From contig JADJFD010000005.1 of assembly GCA_016708765.1 (NCBI GenBank), positions 62,001-126,000 of the forward strand: 64,000 bases of DNA. Reading direction: 5' to 3'. Shown here piece by piece: positions 26,211-34,050 of this stretch (its first letter is position 1; every line of letters starts with the position of its first letter). The DNA is from Chitinophagaceae bacterium. Lineage in GTDB: Bacteria > Bacteroidota > Bacteroidia > Chitinophagales > Chitinophagaceae. The notes beneath the pieces were generated by a model. That model was not told where the DNA came from. It searched no databases and worked only from the letters and a program-made list of their open reading frames with translations. A program made the position numbers and the translations under genes.

Positions 26211-27767
26211 ATGGAATCAAAAAATCTCTTTAAAGAATTTAAAAGCGACTTACCAGCCAGTATTGTCGTTTTCTTTGTTGCTGTTCCGCTTTGCTTAGGC
26301 ATAGCACTTGCCTCTGGTGCTCCTCTATTTTCAGGTATTATTGCCGGTATTGTAGGCGGTATTGTTGTAGGAGTTGCCAGTGGATCCTCCCTTGGAGTAA
26401 GCGGCCCTGCTGCAGGCCTTGCTGTAATTGTATTAACAGCAATTGGAGCCTTAGGTTCGTTTCAGGTATTCTTACTGGCAGTTGTTATTGCCGGATTTAT
26501 ACAACTGGCTTTAGGCTTTGCTAAGGCAGGATTTGTAGCTTACTTTTTTCCTTCCGCCGTCATTAAAGGAATGCTAACCGGCATCGGCCTTCTAATTATT
26601 CTGAAACAAATACCTCATGCATTTGGCTATGATAAAGATGCTGAAGGAGACCTTTCCTATTTTCAAACTGATGGAGGCAATACATTTTCCGGAATAGAAA
26701 ATGCGTTGAAGTTTATTACACCAGGTGCAATTCTTATTGCAGCAATTTCATTAGCAATTTTGATACTTTGGGATACGGTACTTACAAAAAAGCATAAAAT
26801 CTTCCAATTAATACAAGGGCCAATCGTTGTAGTTATTTTAGGTATCGTTATGTACAACTTATACCAGAATGGTACATTAGATTATAGCCTTGCTCCTGAT
26901 CAGGTGGTTAATATTCCAGTTCCAGCTGACTTATCTGGCTTTTTCAGTCAGTTTACTACCCCAGACTTTTCTGCCATTACAAATATAAAAGTATGGGAGG
27001 TGGCAATAGTTCTTGCAATTGTTGCCAGCTTAGAAACATTGCTATGTGTTGAAGCAACAGATAAATTAGATCCTGACAAAAGAATAACACCGACAAACAG
27101 AGAGTTAAAGGCACAAGGTTTAGGAAATGTTATTTCTGGGTTTATTGGCGGACTTCCGATTACTCAGGTTATTGTACGTAGTTCTGCTAATATAAATTTC
27201 GGAGGTAAAACCAAGTTATCAGCTATCATGCATGGTATATTTTTATTGGTAAGTGCATTAACTATTGCAAGCCTTTTAAATATGATTCCACTAGCAAGTT
27301 TAGCAGCTATTCTTTTAATGGTAGGCTATAAGCTTGCAAAACCTTCATTGTTTATCAACATGTATAAACTAGGATGGGAACAGTTTATTCCATTTGTGGC
27401 TACTGTTGTAGGAATATTAGCAACCGACTTGCTAAAGGGAATTACAATTGGGATGTTGTTTGGCATATTCTATACGCTACGTCACAGCTATCGTAATGCG
27501 TATCACATGAAAGACAGAATATCAACTGAAGATGGAATGCAAGTGCATCATCTTGTACTAGCAGAAGAGGTTTCTTTCTTTAATAAAGCCAGTGTATTAA
27601 AAGCATTAGACAGCATACCAGAAAACGCAAAAGTGATTATTGATTGTACACAATCAAAATCTATTGCACATGATGTGCTGGAATTAATTCAGAATTTTGA
27701 GAGTAATGCAAAAAGAAAAAATATTACAGTAGAAAAAATAAACTTTATAGAACCAGCATTAGTATAA
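26211..27767 (+). CDS. SulP-family anion transporter, probable bicarbonate importer
   Basis: A 518-residue inner-membrane transporter with about 11-12 membrane helices (from LPASIVVFFVAVPLCLGIAL onward) and a short C-terminal STAS domain (about 440-518). SulP proteins carry sulfate, bicarbonate or other anions. It lies directly before a beta-carbonic anhydrase gene (21 bp gap), and SulP/carbonic-anhydrase pairs are the usual mark of bicarbonate transport, so BicA-like import is inferred. Sulfate transport cannot be excluded from sequence. It is divergent from the tetR gene and has twin candidate operators across its promoter. Confidence 0.88.
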   Translation: MESKNLFKEFKSDLPASIVVFFVAVPLCLGIALASGAPLFSGIIAGIVGGIVVGVASGSSLGVSGPAAGLAVIVLTAIGALGSFQVFLLAVVIAGFIQLALGFAKAGFVAYFFPSAVIKGMLTGIGLLIILKQIPHAFGYDKDAEGDLSYFQTDGGNTFSGIENALKFITPGAILIAAISLAILILWDTVLTKKHKIFQLIQGPIVVVILGIVMYNLYQNGTLDYSLAPDQVVNIPVPADLSGFFSQFTTPDFSAITNIKVWEVAIVLAIVASLETLLCVEATDKLDPDKRITPTNRELKAQGLGNVISGFIGGLPITQVIVRSSANINFGGKTKLSAIMHGIFLLVSALTIASLLNMIPLASLAAILLMVGYKLAKPSLFINMYKLGWEQFIPFVATVVGILATDLLKGITIGMLFGIFYTLRHSYRNAYHMKDRISTEDGMQVHHLVLAEEVSFFNKASVLKALDSIPENAKVIIDCTQSKSIAHDVLELIQNFESNAKRKNITVEKINFIEPALV

Positions 27768-27788
27768 ATAAACTTAAAACAAAATAAA

Positions 27789-28430
27789 ATGAAAACGTTA
27801 ACCAAAGAAATGCAGTCAGCTATTACACCAGCAAAAGCATTAGAACTATTAAAAGATGGTAATAAAAGATTTGTAAACAACCTTAAAGTAAATCGCAACT
27901 TGTTGCAACAAGCCAATGAAACTTCAGATGGGCAGCATCCATTTGCAGTAATTTTAAGTTGTATTGATTCAAGAACTTCGGCAGAATTAATTTTTGACCA
28001 GGGATTAGGAGATGTATTCAGTGCAAGGATAGCCGGTAATATTGTAAATGAAGATATACTCGGTAGTATGGAGTTTGCCTGTAAAGTAGCAGGATCAAAA
28101 ATCATTGTTGTGCTAGGTCACACAAAATGCGGAGCTGTGAAAGGCGCCTGTGACCATGTGGAAATGGGAAACCTTACTGCACTGCTAAGCAAAATTCAAC
28201 CCGCAGTATATGATGAAAAAACAGTGACCGAAAACAGAAGTTCTTCTAATAATGAATTTGTTGAAAAAGTATCAACTATAAATGTAAAACGGACTGTTAC
28301 TGCAATTATGGAACGTAGCCCAATACTAAAAGAAATGATTGAAAAAGGTGAAATCGGAATTGTTGGGGGTACACATGATATCACAACAGGAGAAGTTCAC
28401 TTTTATGATGACGCATTGATTATTAAATAA
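27789..28430 (+). CDS. Beta-class carbonic anhydrase
   Basis: A 213-residue zinc enzyme converting CO2 and bicarbonate. The zinc ligands and active-site residues are Cys58, Asp60 and Arg62 in SCIDSRTSAE, and His111 and Cys114 in LGHTKCGAVKGAC. No signal peptide, so it is cytoplasmic. It is co-directional with the SulP gene 21 bp upstream and would hydrate or dehydrate the imported bicarbonate. A hairpin terminator follows. Confidence 0.93.
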   Translation: MKTLTKEMQSAITPAKALELLKDGNKRFVNNLKVNRNLLQQANETSDGQHPFAVILSCIDSRTSAELIFDQGLGDVFSARIAGNIVNEDILGSMEFACKVAGSKIIVVLGHTKCGAVKGACDHVEMGNLTALLSKIQPAVYDEKTVTENRSSSNNEFVEKVSTINVKRTVTAIMERSPILKEMIEKGEIGIVGGTHDITTGEVHFYDDALIIK

Positions 28431-28445
28431 CCTCATGAAAAACTT

Positions 28446-28480
28446 AAGTCAGGCAACTCAATAGTTGTCTGACTTTATTA
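28446..28480 (+). terminator. Terminator of the SulP-carbonic anhydrase operon
   Basis: A 13-bp stem with one G-T pair (AAGTCAGGCAACT / AGTTGTCTGACTT), loop CAAT, followed by a T-rich tail. Confidence 0.85.
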
Positions 28481-28489
28481 TTTTTACTA

Positions 28490-29251
28490 ATGTCTAAAAA
28501 AATCCTATCGCTACTTATACTATCGTTTTTTTGTTTTCAATCTTTTTCGCAGGAAACAAGGTTGAATGATAACAATTCTATTGCATGGCTTGCATATACG
28601 GGAGGCATTAAACTCAATCAAAAAATTTCAATTCATACAGAATATCAATGGCGCAGAACAGATGGATTCAAGAACTGGCAACAAGCATTATATCGCACTG
28701 GTGTTAATTATTCCCTTCGGGAAGATGTAAACATCATAGCAGGTTATGCATTTGCCCAAACATTTACTTATGGCGAATACCCTGCTGCTTTTGCATTTCC
28801 AGAACATCGAATTTTTCAACAGGTGCTAATAAAGAATCCAATTGGCAAAGTAGAAGTATCTCACCGCTTTATGCTGGAGCAACGATTTGTCGGAAGGGTA
28901 TTTCTTGAAAATGGAAATAAAAAAACAGATTACTCTTACCTAAACAGGATGCGTTACAGGGCCAAAGTTGAGATCCCATTTCAGAAAAATAAATTGGCAA
29001 CAAATTGGAGCCTTATTTTACAGGATGAAATTTTTATTGGCTGGGGTAAAAACATTGGTGCTAATATATTTGATCAAAATCGCATCGGTATAATGTTAGG
29101 CTATAAACCAAATAGCACTTTAAAACTGGAAGCAGGTTACATTAACCAAACATTACAACAAGGAAGACGTATCAACAACAACCCTGTTTTTCAACATAAC
29201 AACGGATTCTTACTGGCTGCCAATTTCAATTTCGATGTAAGCAAGAAATAA
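28490..29251 (+). CDS. DUF2490 outer-membrane beta-barrel protein
   Basis: A 253-residue exported protein. The signal peptide ends FQSFSQ. The rest is beta-strand-rich (IHTEYQWRRTDGF, NRMRYRAKVEIPF, ILQDEIFIGWG), with the conserved Arg/Trp/Glu pattern of DUF2490. These proteins are predicted outer-membrane barrels of unknown function. It starts 15 bp after the last A/T residues of the upstream terminator. It follows the carbonic anhydrase gene but is separated from it by that terminator, so a link to it is not shown. Confidence 0.75.
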   Translation: MSKKILSLLILSFFCFQSFSQETRLNDNNSIAWLAYTGGIKLNQKISIHTEYQWRRTDGFKNWQQALYRTGVNYSLREDVNIIAGYAFAQTFTYGEYPAAFAFPEHRIFQQVLIKNPIGKVEVSHRFMLEQRFVGRVFLENGNKKTDYSYLNRMRYRAKVEIPFQKNKLATNWSLILQDEIFIGWGKNIGANIFDQNRIGIMLGYKPNSTLKLEAGYINQTLQQGRRINNNPVFQHNNGFLLAANFNFDVSKK

Positions 29252-29259
29252 AAGATTAG

Positions 29260-29640
29260 TTATTTCATAGCAATCATACTAATCTCTACATTTACAAATT
29301 TTGGTAGTGCAGATACTTGAACAGTTTCCCGAGCAGGAAAATCACTTTCAAAATATTTCCCGTACACCTCATTAATGGCAACAAACTGATGCATATCCAT
29401 AATAAATATGCTGGTCTTTATCACATTGCTGAAGTTCATTCCAGCTTCACTTAAAATAGCTTTAAGGTTATGCATTACCTGATGTGTTTCTTCCTGAATG
29501 TCTTTCTTTTTCAACTCTCCAGTTGCAGGATCAATACAGATTTGGCCTGAGATATAAAGCATATCTCCAGCCAAAACAGCCTGGTTATAGGGTCCGATTG
29601 GGTCTGGGGCCAGTGTAGTTTTTATAATAGTTTTGCTCAT
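29260..29640 (-). CDS. ridA: RidA family reactive imine/enamine deaminase
   Basis: A 126-residue protein of the YjgF/YER057c/UK114 family. It hydrolyses reactive 2-aminoacrylate-type enamines in the cytoplasm and protects PLP enzymes. Visible motifs: GPYNQAVLAGDMLYISGQI near the N-terminus and ARETVQVSALPKFVNVEISMIA with the active-site Arg near the C-terminus. The ATG at 29640 is chosen because the protein then begins MSKTIIKTTLAPDPIGPYNQ. Starts further upstream would add an unrelated peptide. Convergent with the DUF2490 gene (8 bp gap) and divergent from the next. Confidence 0.9.
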   Translation of the reverse strand: MSKTIIKTTLAPDPIGPYNQAVLAGDMLYISGQICIDPATGELKKKDIQEETHQVMHNLKAILSEAGMNFSNVIKTSIFIMDMHQFVAINEVYGKYFESDFPARETVQVSALPKFVNVEISMIAMK

Positions 29641-29705
29641 GTCGCATTTATTAAAAATTGTATGAGACGAATTTAGCTTTATACGTTTTCTTTGCAAAAA
29701 CTATT

Positions 29706-30329
29706 ATGAAGATTGTAGTCATATCAGACGAAGCCTTAAAAACAGAGCTACTTGCACAAGGTGTTAGCTCTACAGAAGAGATTGTATGGCTTTCCCTTCC
29801 TGAAAAAGTGACTGGAGCAACCTGCTATTTAGATCTTTTGTTTGATTATACTGAGGAACGAATCAATATTTTACAAGAAATATCATCCGGTCTTACAATT
29901 GTTAACTCAGTAAATAAAACCTGCAACTACCTTCCTAAAAATTTTATCAGAATAAATGGATGGCCAACATTTTTTAATAGACCTTTGATCGAGGCTGCCT
30001 GTATTAATGAAAACCTAAAAGCAGAAACAGAAACAATTTTTTCATTTTTCAATAAATCAATAGAATGGGTACCGGATATTCTTGGTTTTATTTCGCCAAG
30101 AGTAATTAGCATGATTATCAACGAAGCTTATTTCACCTTTCAAGACAAAGTAACAGGTAAAGAGGAGATTGATATAGCCATGAAATTAGGCACAAGGTAT
30201 CCATTTGGACCTTTTGAATGGAGTGAAAAAATTGGTATTAAAGAGATTTATTCATTGCTTTCAAATCTTTCTACAACACATAAAAGATATGAACCTTCAG
30301 AATTATTAAAACAAGAAGCAGCAAAATAA
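29706..30329 (+). CDS. 3-hydroxyacyl-CoA dehydrogenase-like protein, C-terminal domain present
   Basis: A 207-residue protein. The second half matches the 3HCDH C-terminal domain: GFISPRVISMIINEAYFTFQ and IAMKLGTRYPFGPFEWSEKIG. The N-terminal half has no GxGxxG nucleotide-binding motif, so it is unlikely to bind NAD normally. The ATG at 29706 begins MKIVVISDEALKTE; an earlier in-frame start at 29658 lies inside the divergent ridA promoter. Its stop overlaps the start of tsaB (TAATG), so the two are co-translated. Function is unknown; catalysis by itself is doubtful. Confidence 0.72.
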   Translation: MKIVVISDEALKTELLAQGVSSTEEIVWLSLPEKVTGATCYLDLLFDYTEERINILQEISSGLTIVNSVNKTCNYLPKNFIRINGWPTFFNRPLIEAACINENLKAETETIFSFFNKSIEWVPDILGFISPRVISMIINEAYFTFQDKVTGKEEIDIAMKLGTRYPFGPFEWSEKIGIKEIYSLLSNLSTTHKRYEPSELLKQEAAK

Positions 30330-30997
30330 TGAGTTTACTTTTACATATTGACACCTCTCTTTCTGTTGCTTCTGTTTGCCTGTCAAATGATAAAGATTCT
30401 ATTGCATTATCAGTTAATGAACATCAACAAGGTCATGCCGCATGGTTACACCAAGCAATTGATGAAATGATAAAAAAATCTGGGCATACTATCAAAAACC
30501 TAGAAGCAATTTCAGTAAGTATTGGCCCTGGTTCTTATACAGGTTTAAGAGTTGGCTTATCGTCTGCAAAAGGCCTTTGTTACTCGATGAGTATTCCATT
30601 AATTGCTATTACAACCACCGAGTTGATGGCTTCTGCTGTAACAAATGAAGCGGAAGATTTGATTTGCCCGGTTATTGATGCCCGAAGGATGGAAGTTTAT
30701 TCAGCCGTTTATGATAAAATATTAAATGAAATAAAAACACCTCATTCGTTGATTGTAGAAGAAACTAGTTTTGCGGAATTTTTAGATACTCATAAAATTC
30801 TTTTTTGTGGTGATGGCTGCAAAAAACTGCAACCAATAATTCGTCATGAAAATGTCACATACAGCAATACGGTAGCAAATGCCACTCATCTTGCCCAATT
30901 AGCTTTTAATCGCTTTGAAAAGAAAGATTTCGCCGATCTGGCATATACAGAACCCTTGTATATAAAAGAATTTTATTCTTCTCCCCAAAAGAATTAA
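30329..30997 (+). CDS. tsaB: tRNA N6-threonylcarbamoyladenosine biosynthesis protein TsaB
   Basis: A 222-residue ASKHA-fold protein. It works with TsaD and TsaE in making the t6A modification at position 37 of ANN-decoding tRNAs. The signature GPGSYTGLRVGLSSAKGL and the N-terminal LHIDTSLSVASVCL are typical. The length is normal. The start codon overlaps the stop of the upstream 3HCDH-like gene by one base. The tsaD and tsaE genes are not in this window. Confidence 0.9.
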   Translation: MSLLLHIDTSLSVASVCLSNDKDSIALSVNEHQQGHAAWLHQAIDEMIKKSGHTIKNLEAISVSIGPGSYTGLRVGLSSAKGLCYSMSIPLIAITTTELMASAVTNEAEDLICPVIDARRMEVYSAVYDKILNEIKTPHSLIVEETSFAEFLDTHKILFCGDGCKKLQPIIRHENVTYSNTVANATHLAQLAFNRFEKKDFADLAYTEPLYIKEFYSSPQKN

Positions 30998-31032
30998 ACA
31001 AAAAAACCGTCTTATTGTTATTATTTATGCTT

Positions 31033-31057
31033 GGCTTTGTTTGAAAGCCTGTTTTTA
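31033..31057 (+). terminator. Weak terminator after tsaB
   Basis: GGCTTT / AAAGCC around GTTTG, followed by TGTTTTT. Six-base-pair stem only. Confidence 0.45.
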
Positions 31058-31125
31058 ACAATAAAAACAATTTTATAACGATTCTTTAAAAGTCGGTTTA
31101 GTATATTTTTTTAATTTTATAATCC

Positions 31126-31443
31126 ATGAACGATACCGTAATTAATAGCACCGATTTGAAAATTGAAGTTTTAAGAATTAAGAAAACTGCATTGATTCTA
31201 AGAGCTATCAATCATAAACTGCGCCAGCAAATTTTAAAACTGGTTGAGGAGCAAGGGAAAATAACAGTCACTGAACTTTATCTTACATTGAGATTAGAGC
31301 AATCAGTTGCATCCCAACACCTGGCAATTCTTAGAAAAGCCGGATTTGTAAACACAAGCCGTGATGGTAAGTTTATTTACTATTCAGTAAATCATGATCG
31401 GCTTGAAGAGTTAAACAAATTTATGAACGACCTGTTAAAATGA
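31126..31443 (+). CDS. ArsR-family winged-helix regulator
   Basis: A 105-residue regulator. The helix-turn-helix reads KITVTELYLTLRLEQSVASQ with HLAILRKAGFV after it, and the wing is RDGKFIYYSVN. The protein contains no cysteine, so it is not a thiol-sensing BigR/SqrR type, and no ArsR- or SmtB-type metal-binding cysteine box is present. It precedes a persulfide dioxygenase-rhodanese gene but has its own terminator. The signal it reads is unknown. Confidence 0.82.
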   Translation: MNDTVINSTDLKIEVLRIKKTALILRAINHKLRQQILKLVEEQGKITVTELYLTLRLEQSVASQHLAILRKAGFVNTSRDGKFIYYSVNHDRLEELNKFMNDLLK

Positions 31444-31466
31444 TAATTTTCAATGCTTAATAAATG

Positions 31467-31490
31467 CGTCCCGCCATTGCGGGACGTTTT
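31467..31490 (+). terminator. Terminator after the arsR-type gene
   Basis: Perfect 8-bp GC stem CGTCCCGC / GCGGGACG around CATT, then TTTT. Confidence 0.85.
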
Positions 31491-31503
31491 GCGTTTAATC
31501 AAG

Positions 31504-31511
31504 TAAATTTG
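31504..31511 (+). promoter_or_regulatory. -7 promoter box for the persulfide dioxygenase gene
   Basis: TAAATTTG, an exact TAnnTTTG match, 18 bp before the ATG at 31530 and just past the upstream terminator. Confidence 0.55.
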
Positions 31512-31529
31512 CACCGAAAATAAATAGAT

Positions 31530-32939
31530 ATGTATATTAAACAATTATACACTGGATGCCTTAGCGAGGCTGCCTACTACATTGAAAGCAATGGCGAAGC
31601 TGCCATCATAGATCCTTTACGGGATATTGATATTTATCTAAATCTGGCTAACGAAAGAAAAGCTAAAATCAAATATATTTTCGAAACTCATTTTCATGCA
31701 GATTTTGTAAGCGGCCATCTTGATTTAAGCAAAGCAACCGGAGCTCCAATAATATATGGCCCAAATACAAAAACAAATTTCACTGTACATGTAGCAAAAG
31801 ACGGAGAGACTTTTAAGCTTGGCGAATTAACATTTGAAGTATTACATACTCCCGGTCATACATTAGAGTCAAGTTGTTATTTATTAAAAGATGCTTCAGG
31901 AAAAAATCATAGCATTTTTACAGGTGATACATTATTTGTAGGTGATGTGGGTCGCCCTGATTTGGCACAAAAAGGTGCTGAAATAACAATGGCTGATCTT
32001 GCCGGTATGATGTATGATAGTATTCATACCAAACTTTTCCCATTGGAAGACGAAGTATTAGTTTATCCGGCACATGGACCGGGTAGCTCCTGCGGAAAAA
32101 ACTTAGGCCCTAATACACACAGCACAATTGGAGAAGAAAAAGAAAATAATTATGCACTGAAGGCCGCATCTAAAGAAGAATTTATAAAGCAGGTTACAGA
32201 TGGAATTCAGGCACCGCCTACTTATTTCCCGATCAATGCAAAAATAAATAAGGAAGGATACGATAGTCTTGATAATGTATTAATTAAAGGATTGAAAGGA
32301 TTAAGTGTAAAAGAGTTTAAAGCAACCTTAACAGAAGACACTATTATTCTAGATACAAGAAATGCTACTGTATTTACAAATGGATTTGTTCCCGACTCCA
32401 TTAGTATTGGATTAGAAGGACGCTTTGCAGAATGGGCAGGAAGTATTTTGCCTTTTGAATCACCAATATTATTGGTAACAGAACAGGGGCAGGAAAAAGA
32501 AACAATTGTACGGCTGGCTCGAGTTGGGTTTGATAAAGTAAAAGGATATTTAGAAGGTAGTTTTGAAGCATGGCAAAAAGCCGGTGAAGAGGTTGATATG
32601 ATTATCGATATAGAAGCCGATGAACTAATGATGGATATGCCACATGATAAAAACCTTGTTGTTGTAGATGTACGCCGCACAACAGAATTTGCAGACGGAC
32701 ATTTGAAGGATGCTAAAAATATTTCTTTGATAGATATGACCGATCCTGCTGCAATGTCAGATCTTGAAGAAACACAAAACCTGTATCTACATTGTGCCGG
32801 CGGCTACCGTAGTGTTATTGCAGCTTCGCTTTTAAAAAGACAAGGCATACATAATCTAAGAAATATATTAGGTGGCTGGGCCAAAATAAAAGAGCAGGAA
32901 AAAGCAGAGATAGTAAAAGAAACTAGTGTGCTGAATTAA
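31530..32939 (+). CDS. Persulfide dioxygenase-like metallo-beta-lactamase fused to two rhodanese domains
   Basis: A 469-residue protein. The N-terminal metallo-beta-lactamase domain has HFHAD and a following GH (His54, His56, Asp58, His63), LHTPGHTLES and YPAHGPGS, as in ETHE1-like persulfide dioxygenases. Two rhodanese domains follow. The first (about 255-355) lacks the catalytic Cys: its loop reads LLVTEQGQEKE. The second carries LYLHCAGGYRS with Cys422. It would oxidise glutathione-type persulfides and transfer sulfane sulfur. The gene is monocistronic, with its own -7 box, and is followed by a CACAGATT-type inverted repeat that could end transcription. Confidence 0.88.
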   Translation: MYIKQLYTGCLSEAAYYIESNGEAAIIDPLRDIDIYLNLANERKAKIKYIFETHFHADFVSGHLDLSKATGAPIIYGPNTKTNFTVHVAKDGETFKLGELTFEVLHTPGHTLESSCYLLKDASGKNHSIFTGDTLFVGDVGRPDLAQKGAEITMADLAGMMYDSIHTKLFPLEDEVLVYPAHGPGSSCGKNLGPNTHSTIGEEKENNYALKAASKEEFIKQVTDGIQAPPTYFPINAKINKEGYDSLDNVLIKGLKGLSVKEFKATLTEDTIILDTRNATVFTNGFVPDSISIGLEGRFAEWAGSILPFESPILLVTEQGQEKETIVRLARVGFDKVKGYLEGSFEAWQKAGEEVDMIIDIEADELMMDMPHDKNLVVVDVRRTTEFADGHLKDAKNISLIDMTDPAAMSDLEETQNLYLHCAGGYRSVIAASLLKRQGIHNLRNILGGWAKIKEQEKAEIVKETSVLN

Positions 32940-32943
32940 TTGG

Positions 32944-33046
32944 CTCACAGATTTCACAGATTAGCACAGATTTTATATCCCATATTTAAAACTGAAACAA
33001 AGAGAGGGGAACTCTCTTTTCTGTGCAAATCTGTGGTATCTGTGAG
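32944..33046. repeat. Long inverted repeat with tandem CACAGATT units
   Basis: Two 27-bp arms (32944-32970 and 33020-33046) match at 24 of 27 positions when one is reversed. Each arm is made of CACAGATT-type units about 9-10 bp apart. Between them is an inner perfect hairpin (AAAGAGAG at 32999-33006 and CTCTCTTT at 33012-33019). The element fills the space between two convergent genes and could act as a bidirectional terminator. Confidence 0.75.
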
Positions 33047-33055
33047 AAATGACAT

Positions 33056-33760
33056 CTACATTTTAGACTTTATCCAATCGTTCAATTCCGGAGAGCTTTC
33101 TGTACTGATGATAGCTGCATACCTTGGTTTAGTACCATTGTGTACACCAACATGCCAAAGCCTTTGCGAATCCACCACAAAATGTGCTCCTTTTGGCATT
33201 GGCACTCTTGCTTCTGATTCTTTAATCGGCAAATTATTTTCATCACTATCATATAAAAGCATGTAGCTGTCTGCATTATCAGTTAGCTCAATCCACATTC
33301 TTACTACCCAACCTTCATCATCAGGATTCAATCTGTTGTTGTCATCACGGTGAACGGAACGGATTGCCTGATCATGAGTTTGTGGTTCCAATCTTATAAT
33401 TCTAACTCTTCCAAAATTTGCCGGTATGGATTTAATGTATGCCATCAGGGTCGGGCACAATTCGGAATTAGGAGTAAACTTGGCATCTTTATCAGTTTTA
33501 CCATTTTCCCAAAACCCTTTGCATTCATTAGTGCCATCGCAAGAAGCCAAAGGTGCAAAGTTGGTGTCGCCACCGCTTTTCCAGTCCATATAAACCAGGT
33601 CTTGCCATTCTGATTCGGGTATATGAGATATATCAAGTGTCTTCATTATCACATATCCTTTTTCTTCCATTACAGGCATACGATAATGCGATGTTTGCAA
33701 AGGAATTTTTACAGACCAATGTTCGCTGTGTGGCCAGAATATAGTTGGTGTTGCTGACAT
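33056..33760 (-). CDS. Putative 2-oxoglutarate/Fe(II)-type oxygenase (aspartyl hydroxylase-like)
   Basis: A 234-residue soluble protein. A double-stranded beta-helix fold is suggested by an HxD-like SVHRDDNNRL followed by VVRMWIELTDNADSYMLLYD and a later RLWHVGVHNGTKPRYAA with the second His and an Arg that could hold 2-oxoglutarate. This matches the aspartyl/asparaginyl beta-hydroxylase-type oxygenases best. The substrate is not known. No signal peptide. It lies convergent to the persulfide dioxygenase gene. Confidence in the fold is moderate. Confidence 0.6.
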   Translation of the reverse strand: MSATPTIFWPHSEHWSVKIPLQTSHYRMPVMEEKGYVIMKTLDISHIPESEWQDLVYMDWKSGGDTNFAPLASCDGTNECKGFWENGKTDKDAKFTPNSELCPTLMAYIKSIPANFGRVRIIRLEPQTHDQAIRSVHRDDNNRLNPDDEGWVVRMWIELTDNADSYMLLYDSDENNLPIKESEARVPMPKGAHFVVDSQRLWHVGVHNGTKPRYAAIISTESSPELNDWIKSKM

Positions 33761-33951
33761 AGTTATTAAGTTATGTTTAAAAATTATGAAATGCTAAAGT
33801 ATGAAAAAGATAATAAATAATTTATAACATATATCATCGCTCTTATGATATAATTATTCCCAATAAAAAGTTAACGCCGCTGTATTTTAACCATTCGTCA
33901 GTTACACATTACCATTCAGATAAATATATTTTTTTACGCTTAGACGAATAT

Positions 33952-33959
33952 TACATTTG
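33952..33959 (+). promoter_or_regulatory. -7 promoter box for the DUF5916 gene
   Basis: TACATTTG, an exact TAnnTTTG match, 91 bp before the ATG at 34051. The rest of the 290-bp gap to 33760 is AT-rich, with no ORF. Confidence 0.4.
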
Positions 33960-34050
33960 AATTACGAAGAACGTTGTAGTTATGCCGCACACCAACTGAA
34001 AAAGTAACCACATTACTTAATATCGGTCATAACATATAACAAGTATAGCC

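Noticed and set aside
31126..31443. BigR-type thiol sensor
   Set aside because: The protein contains no cysteine.
32944..33046. Possible CRISPR array (regular CACAGATT units)
   Set aside because: Units are only about 9-10 bp apart with no spacers, and the two arms are inverted, not direct.
32940..33266. A 108-codon plus-strand frame after the persulfide dioxygenase gene
   Set aside because: Its first part is the CACAGATT inverted repeat and the rest is antisense to the well-supported oxygenase gene. No domain or promoter supports it.
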